64,000 nt of DNA from Heracleum sosnowskyi (taxonomy: Eukaryota; Streptophyta; Magnoliopsida; Apiales; Apiaceae): positions 8,333,044 through 8,397,043 of the forward strand of contig CM061243.1 of assembly GCA_030848705.1 (NCBI GenBank), given 5' to 3'. Numbering within the stretch: position 1 is the first letter of the stretch; each line of letters starts with the position of its first letter. Below the pieces are notes generated by a model. The model was not told the origin of the DNA, did no database searches, and saw nothing but the letters and a program-made list of their open reading frames with translations. Position numbers and translations under genes: made by a program. Positions 59,264-64,000 of this stretch are shown in pieces.

Positions 59264-59867
59264 TGACTCAGACAATTCTTTTAGTGAGTTCCTAATATAA
59301 ATATTAAAATAAAAATAAAAATAAAAGAATTAAAAACTATAAATTTCAAGTTATGAAAATATTTTTTATTTTAGAGATATTTTTTTACGGGTTTTTATCT
59401 TTTAAAACAATCTTCTAGCTATTTATTATTCTCTCTGTTTTTTTTTAATGTTTGACACTTTGATTTTTGGCAAAAATATTTAGGTACTTTGATCGTACAA
59501 ATAAAATTTTATTTTAAAAAAAAAATTTGGTAATAAAAATATACAGTCAAAATTTTATTTCACAAAAAAATTAACAAAAAACAATAATTGTTACTATGTA
59601 GTCAAAGTAACTAAACATGTGTGTCAAAAATCAAAGCGTCAATTATTAAAAAAACATAAATTTACCATTTTTATTTTAATTTTTATTTCAATTCTTTTAT
59701 TTGATGTTTGATTAAAAAGAAATTCAAGTGGGTTCTTGCAAAAAATTAAGTGAATTCCTCCAAATATTAAATAGAAATTAAAATTAAAATTTATTATATA
59801 ATTACTCTTCAGGTCAACCAGTGAGTTTCCGGGCACCCGCAGAAATGCATATACATAGGTCCGTCCC
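59264..59867. mobile_element. About 600-bp insertion of unknown class with an internal MITE
   Basis: This segment is absent from copy 1 of the duplication. Its right end, read in reverse, is AGGGACGGACCTATGT, like plant hAT terminal repeats, but the left end does not match it well. Within it, about 59429-59665, TTTAATGTTTGACACTTTG and the reverse CAAAGCGTCAATTATTAAA form a second nested inverted repeat (Stowaway-like ends CTCTCTGTTTT). Confidence 0.5.
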
Positions 59868-60017
59868 TGAGTATTACCTCATTGATTACGCGTAGGTTAT
59901 ATCTTTTCCCACGTTAAATACAAACCCCTGTAATAAGCATAAACTCATACATATACCATCTTCATCTTTATCATATAATCCGTCACGTATTAAACGTCTT
60001 AATTTTTTTAAACGATT
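59868..60017 (+). promoter_or_regulatory. Shortened upstream region of small gene 2
   Basis: Matches 58469 onward (GAGTATTACCTCATTG..ACCCCTGTAAT) but then jumps to the sequence before the ATG. About 85-90 bp, including the TATAAAAG box present in copy 1, are missing. Confidence 0.8.
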
Positions 60018-60236
60018 ATGAATTCGGGAAACAATTACGAGGACTCTTACGGAACATCATGGGCGGATCAGCGGGATCCCTTGCCGGAATACTCTGACAA
60101 ATCTGTGGGATTAATGGCTTCCAAAGTATTGAAGAAGACAAAGACAGCAGCTTCTAAGGCCGCCAAGAAAGTCAAAGGTGGGCTTACGTGGATCAATGAC
60201 AAATATCACAAAACCACCCATAAGCAGCATAACTAA
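60018..60236 (+). CDS. Small hydrophilic plant protein, copy 2 (72 aa)
   Basis: Tandem paralog of 58696-58920. Both termini are nearly identical. The centre differs by small in-frame changes (KSVGLMASKVLKKTKTAASK in place of the Ser-rich stretch). The frame is intact, which suggests selection or a recent duplication. Its core promoter appears to have been lost and its 3' region carries a 189-bp MITE, so its expression is doubtful. Function unknown. Confidence 0.68.
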   Translation: MNSGNNYEDSYGTSWADQRDPLPEYSDKSVGLMASKVLKKTKTAASKAAKKVKGGLTWINDKYHKTTHKQHN

Positions 60237-60264
60237 TTTTCTACCCCTCCCTTCGTCCTCAACA

Positions 60265-60453
60265 CAGACCCGTCTAAGAGGTAAATATTTTATATAAGTC
60301 CATTTAATTATGAGCAAAATTTCATCAAAATTAATTTATATTAAGAAATTATCATGTAAAAGTGTTGAAAATATATTTATTATATATAATTTGTTTAAAT
60401 TTTGAATTAATTAAGGATTCAATTTTATAATTGTAAAATTTGAGACGGACCTG
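60265..60453. mobile_element. hAT-type MITE in 3' region of small gene 2
   Basis: 189 bp with ends CAGACCCGTCT and AGACGGACCTG (9 of 11 bases pair), flanked by the exact 8-bp duplication CCTCAACA (60257-60264, 60454-60461). The corresponding site in copy 1 lacks it. Confidence 0.85.
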
Positions 60454-60461
60454 CCTCAACA

Positions 60462-60735
60462 TCATCCATGCAAATATAAACCTCTTTTTTTATTTTGAAG
60501 ATCTTCATTTTTTATTTTATTTGTGTAGAGTTCTTTCGTTTAATCACTTTTATTTCTTGTACACATACATGTGCTTCCGCCTTTTGTAAAAACATTTGCA
60601 AGTCTGTACCTACATGGCTACATCTTATCAAGCTTTATTTAGCTCAAAATTATGTAAAGTTTAATGCTAATTTTTTGGAGATTTTATTATAAAATTTTAA
60701 TGTGTTTTTATTTCTCGGTTTTAGTTGCAATTTGG
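60462..60735 (+). other. Rest of 3' region of small gene 2
   Basis: Matches the 3' region of copy 1 up to about 60575, then AT-rich unique sequence. No ORF of note. Confidence 0.55.
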
Positions 60736-62008
60736 TGTTAATTTGTATACACGATAGTCGTCGAGAGCATTGGCTCTGTTAACGGAGGAATTTGATATTA
60801 ATAAAGTTCGAGGTTTGTTGTCGAAATCAAGATCTATGACGGTGGTTTTTTGCCGGAAAATTGCCAGAGTGTGGTGGTTGTGATGAATTGGGGACTGAGA
60901 TTGTAAGAGTTTCTTGGTGGTGGCTCGCTGAGTTCTTCGCTTCCAACCCCCTACAATGTGCCTACGTACCCCGTATTTATAAGAGATCAAGCCCTACGTA
61001 GTTCTTGGGGAGCAAGTAACCTATATGGGCTGGTTTCTGATTTCCGAATCCCATAAGAAGTCTTCCCCTTCTTTCCATAATTAGACTCTGACTCGATTTA
61101 GGAATGTCTGGCGATGAGACCTAGTCACAAAGGCCCAAGGCTCGTCTATGACGTCAGGACTTCACGAATAAGGAAATTTCCCCCGTCGAGGACTAGTCAC
61201 ATCCATTACTAGCTATTTCCTTAATTCATAGACACATGTATAGTCATGACATACCCCAAATGTCAGACGCATCCTTGTCCCCCGAATGAGAAGCACCCGC
61301 CAGATTGCTGGACAAGTGATCCCAAGCATTTGGGTGCAAAGTGCAGGATTACTCCAAATTTCCCCAATGAGGACGCGCCCATTGAGTACAGGAACAGAGC
61401 TCCCAAAGCACACACCAAGGTTCACCCCACATCCCCAATGAGGACGCGCCCATTGAATACAAGAGGATGCCTTCAATTATCAGGCAAACTCCTGGATGCC
61501 TTCAACCACAGAAATCCCCCTCCTAGGGCACATCCTAGGAGAGAATTCTTCAATCATTAGGCAAACCCCTAGATGCCTTCAATAACATACATCTCTCCCT
61601 TAGAAGGCATCCTAAGGGAGAAGTCTTCAATATCTTGTCATTATCAAGTCAATGGAGTCATCCTTCATCACCAAGTAGTTATTTCAAACCAAGAGGACGC
61701 GCCCTCAAGGGGTGGACGACCTAAAGGAGCGCGCCCTTACCCCTATGAGGGCAAACCCTAAGTCTTCCATATGCTAATCCATGTCAACCTAGTTGTTATT
61801 TTCTGTCAAGTCATCCATTCATGTCAAGTTGTCAGTCCATATCCTCAAGGTTTGGACGACCGGAGGGCATGCCCTCACCCCTATGAAGACAAGCCCCGAG
61901 CCTCCGTTGTACTAGTTCAATCCTTAATTGCACGTTGGATATCCCCAATTGATTATTACTTGACCCGAATCTTCCCTAAAAACCCGATACCAAATTTTGG
62001 CTATAACA
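60736..62008 (-). repeat. Probable LTR of an unidentified retrotransposon (1273 bp)
   Basis: Read on the minus strand it starts TGTTATAGCC and ends AATTAACA, giving TGTTA..TAACA inverted ends. A G-rich polypurine tract with a 13-G run (about 62011-62025) precedes the start, so this would be the 3' LTR of a minus-strand element. A TATA box, CTTATAAATACGGGG (reverse of about 60969-60983), sits where an LTR promoter would be. GACGCGCCCATTGA is repeated at 61373 and 61442. No coding. No second LTR is in the window, so this rests on structure alone. Confidence 0.5.
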
Positions 62009-63396
62009 ATTACCCCCCCCCCCCAATTCCATGTGAAATCAGAGATGAAGCATGGAATTTTCAATCTCCAAAGTGCCAAAATCTCTTTGTAACCTTTTCT
62101 TTTTCAAGAAGTGTCATCGAGCTTCTTCCTTCTTTGATGTTGTAAAGAGGACGTGTCCGTTCAGAGGGCGCGTCCTTCGATTCTTTAGTCATATCTTCGA
62201 GAATTCTATTGTTTTAAAAAGGGTTGACACCGACAAACGACACCTCTAGGGCTGAGCATTCGGTTGGTTCGGTCCAGAACCGAACCGAACCGAATAGACC
62301 GAAAACCGAATTATCATTTTTTTTCGGACCGAACCGAACCGAAGTTGTATTTTGGACCGGAACCGAACCGAACCGAAATAATGTTATTCGGTTCGGTTCT
62401 TTCAGAAAAGAACCGAAATTTTTTCAAATAAAAAATTTGTATTTCAAAAAAAAGCCAAAAAATATGATTTTCTAAAAATAAAAATATTAGCTAATGAAAT
62501 ACAAGTATGAAATGTAAATGTAATAGTTCAAACTTCAAATCTCGAACAAAAAATAAGCCATGCAAAATTTTGAATACATACATACATTTAAAATTAATAT
62601 ATAAAAATTATATAAATATAAAATAAAAATATTTCGGTCTATTCGGTTCGGACCGAATTTTTTTTGAAAGAACCGAACCGAACCGAAATTTATTTCGGTC
62701 TATTCGGTCCGGACCGAAAAGACCGAATTTTCTGAAAATTAGAACCGAACCGAACCGAAATTACACTATTCGGTTCGGTTTTTCGGTTCTGGTTCGGTTC
62801 TGCTCAGCCCTAGACACCTCTAAGCTTACATGAGCTAGCTCGGTGTAAGAAACAAGAGATATTGTGCACAGATGTAAGCCTCTCCCAGGGCTCGTCCTTA
62901 AGTAAAATATGCATTTACTGAGGGCGTGTCGTCTTCTGGCATTAAGGGGTACGAACCCCTTTTGTTGTTTTAAGATTCAAAAATGTAACTTTTGTAGACA
63001 TAGATACACCCTTGTATATATATGCTTGTACGCTGGTGTAATCAGTTGTATCTTCAAACATCTTTTTACGAAGAAGAATCCTTGTAAGAATGCTCTGTTG
63101 TTCATAGGAAGAGCCGGGAGATGCATCAGTACTACCCCCCCCCCCCCCCGGCGTCGTGAGGGCGTGCCCTCTTGCGTAGGGCGGTCTAAGTGGTCGAGGG
63201 TATAACAAAGCCTCCTCTAGTCTTCTAGTCCATTTTATATTAGCATTCTCCCGTGGAGGGGCTCACTCATGACCTTGGGGCCGCATCCTGCCGATCAGGG
63301 GGCGCATCCTAAGGTCCATGGGGCATCTTCTCCAAATATTCTTCTTGCTGAAAACTTGAGGACTTGTACAACCATGTTTAAATTCGAAGCCTTAAT
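62009..63396 (-). mobile_element. Non-coding interior remnant next to the 60736 LTR
   Basis: A region with GC-rich blocks (GGGCGTGTCGTC, GGGCGCATCC, GAGGGCGTGCCC) and C homopolymers (62013-62025, 63125-63140) but no retroelement protein on either strand. If the neighbouring LTR is real, this would be a non-autonomous (LARD-like) interior, cut at 63397 by another LTR. Confidence 0.35.
62247..62812. mobile_element. hAT-type MITE with GAACC repeats, 566 bp
   Basis: Ends TAGGGCTGAGCATTCGG and (reverse) TAGGGCTGAGCAGAACC, flanked by the exact 8-bp duplication GACACCTC (62239-62246, 62813-62820). Long subterminal runs of CCGAAC/GTTCGG. The centre is AT-rich and non-coding. Confidence 0.92.
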
Positions 63397-64000
63397 TGTT
63401 AGGTCCAAAGTATCGTAGAAGGGAGGGGGGTTGAATACGATACTCACAAATTATTCAATTTCGTTCACGGATAATTATTTATGTTCTAGTCCGAAATCAA
63501 ATACACCAAATCAAAATACGAGTCGGGGAATATATCGTTTTATAAATATAAACCGCGAGGGGTGCTACAATTCTAATCCGTAGGATTAGCTTCAATGAGT
63601 TTAGGTTACACAAAATCAATACAATGATAGAATTCAAAGCACTATTAATTTCTCTGTCAATTTCTCCGGCTTAAAACTCTCTCTTCGTAAATGTTTTTGT
63701 GTAAATTCTAACTGAAGAAGACATTGTCTTCTCTCAACAATTGTAGTCTTGAAAAACTATCGAAAGCTTTTAGGATTAATCCTGGCCGTCCATGTTCTTC
63801 ATCAACCTGACAAAGTTTAGAAAACTTTCACCTGCTCCTTAATTAAAAACTATCGAATGAAAAATCAATTCTTCGATGGTTTTTGCTTCAAATCCCCATG
63901 ATCAATTTCTATAGTTTTTCTTAAAAGAAAACTATCGAATCCTTTATAATGCAGTTTGATCCTTGAAGATTCTCTACTTTTTCGGCAAGCATATTTTATT
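63397..64000 (-). mobile_element. Edge of another SIRE-like LTR, minus strand
   Basis: Begins TGTTAGGTCCAAAGTATCG and continues GGTTGAATACGATACTCAC: the reverse complement of the right end of LTRs A and B with moderate divergence. Further in, AAACTATCGAAAG and CGATGGTTTTT repeats of the outer family appear (63745-63945). The base next to its end is not a primer binding site, so this is the outer edge of a 3' LTR or a solo LTR; the rest lies outside the window. Confidence 0.8.

Noticed and set aside
61246..61560. 104-codon ORF, Pro/His-rich
   Set aside because: Lies in the probable LTR, contains a local repeat (GACGCGCCCATTGA twice), and has no domain.

Overview
The window is nuclear DNA of a flowering plant, most likely a eudicot. 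It is AT-rich, with one intron-bearing plant gene surrounded by LTR retrotransposons of the plant SIRE-type copia and Tat-type Ty3/gypsy groups, and by many short inverted-repeat transposons (MITEs). No bacterial, viral or organellar genes were seen. The species cannot be fixed from the sequence alone.

Layout. 1-23856 is a nest of two SIRE-like copia elements. A degenerate plus-strand element (LTR A = 1-35 + 13274-14715, interior 14716-21870, LTR B 21871-23780, then 76 bp of repeated leader) has its left LTR split by a young, coding-competent minus-strand element (36-13268). The young element carries gag, pol and an envelope-position third ORF. It has two 1302-bp LTRs that look identical and the 5-bp target duplication AGTAC. 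24185-26255 is a degenerate tandem-like repeat. 26259-30303 is a nested Helitron-like block with two outward-facing 3' termini. 30618-31062 is a Tourist-type MITE. 31389-38934 is a decayed Tat-type gypsy element with dissimilar LTRs. 39484-44671 holds three hAT-type and two Stowaway-type MITEs and no convincing gene.

The main host gene is at 45187-58167. It has 19 exons whose phases all join, giving an 816-residue alpha-N-acetylglucosaminidase (NAGLU, glycoside hydrolase family 89). Its fourth intron carries a complete antisense copia element (46326-51495) with identical 316-bp LTRs, non-canonical TA..CA LTR ends and an intact gag-pol ORF. Downstream are two tandem copies of a small unidentified hydrophilic protein gene (58696-58920 and 60018-60236). 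A 55-bp scrap of the NAGLU exon 16/intron 16 junction lies between them, so the duplication appears to have started inside NAGLU and later lost NAGLU exons 17-19. The right end (60736-64000) holds an apparent minus-strand LTR with part of a non-coding interior, a hAT MITE inside that interior, and the edge of another SIRE-family LTR.

The two SIRE families share one layout: gag, pol, a spacer, then an env-like ORF. In each family a different short motif, repeated in both orientations, fills both the LTR and the spacer before the env-like ORF (GGAAGAC/GTCTTCC in one, CGATAGTTTT/AAAACTATCG in the other). This shared arrangement is the least explained structure in the window. All intron and domain assignments come from reading the sequence and remembered family features; no searches were run.
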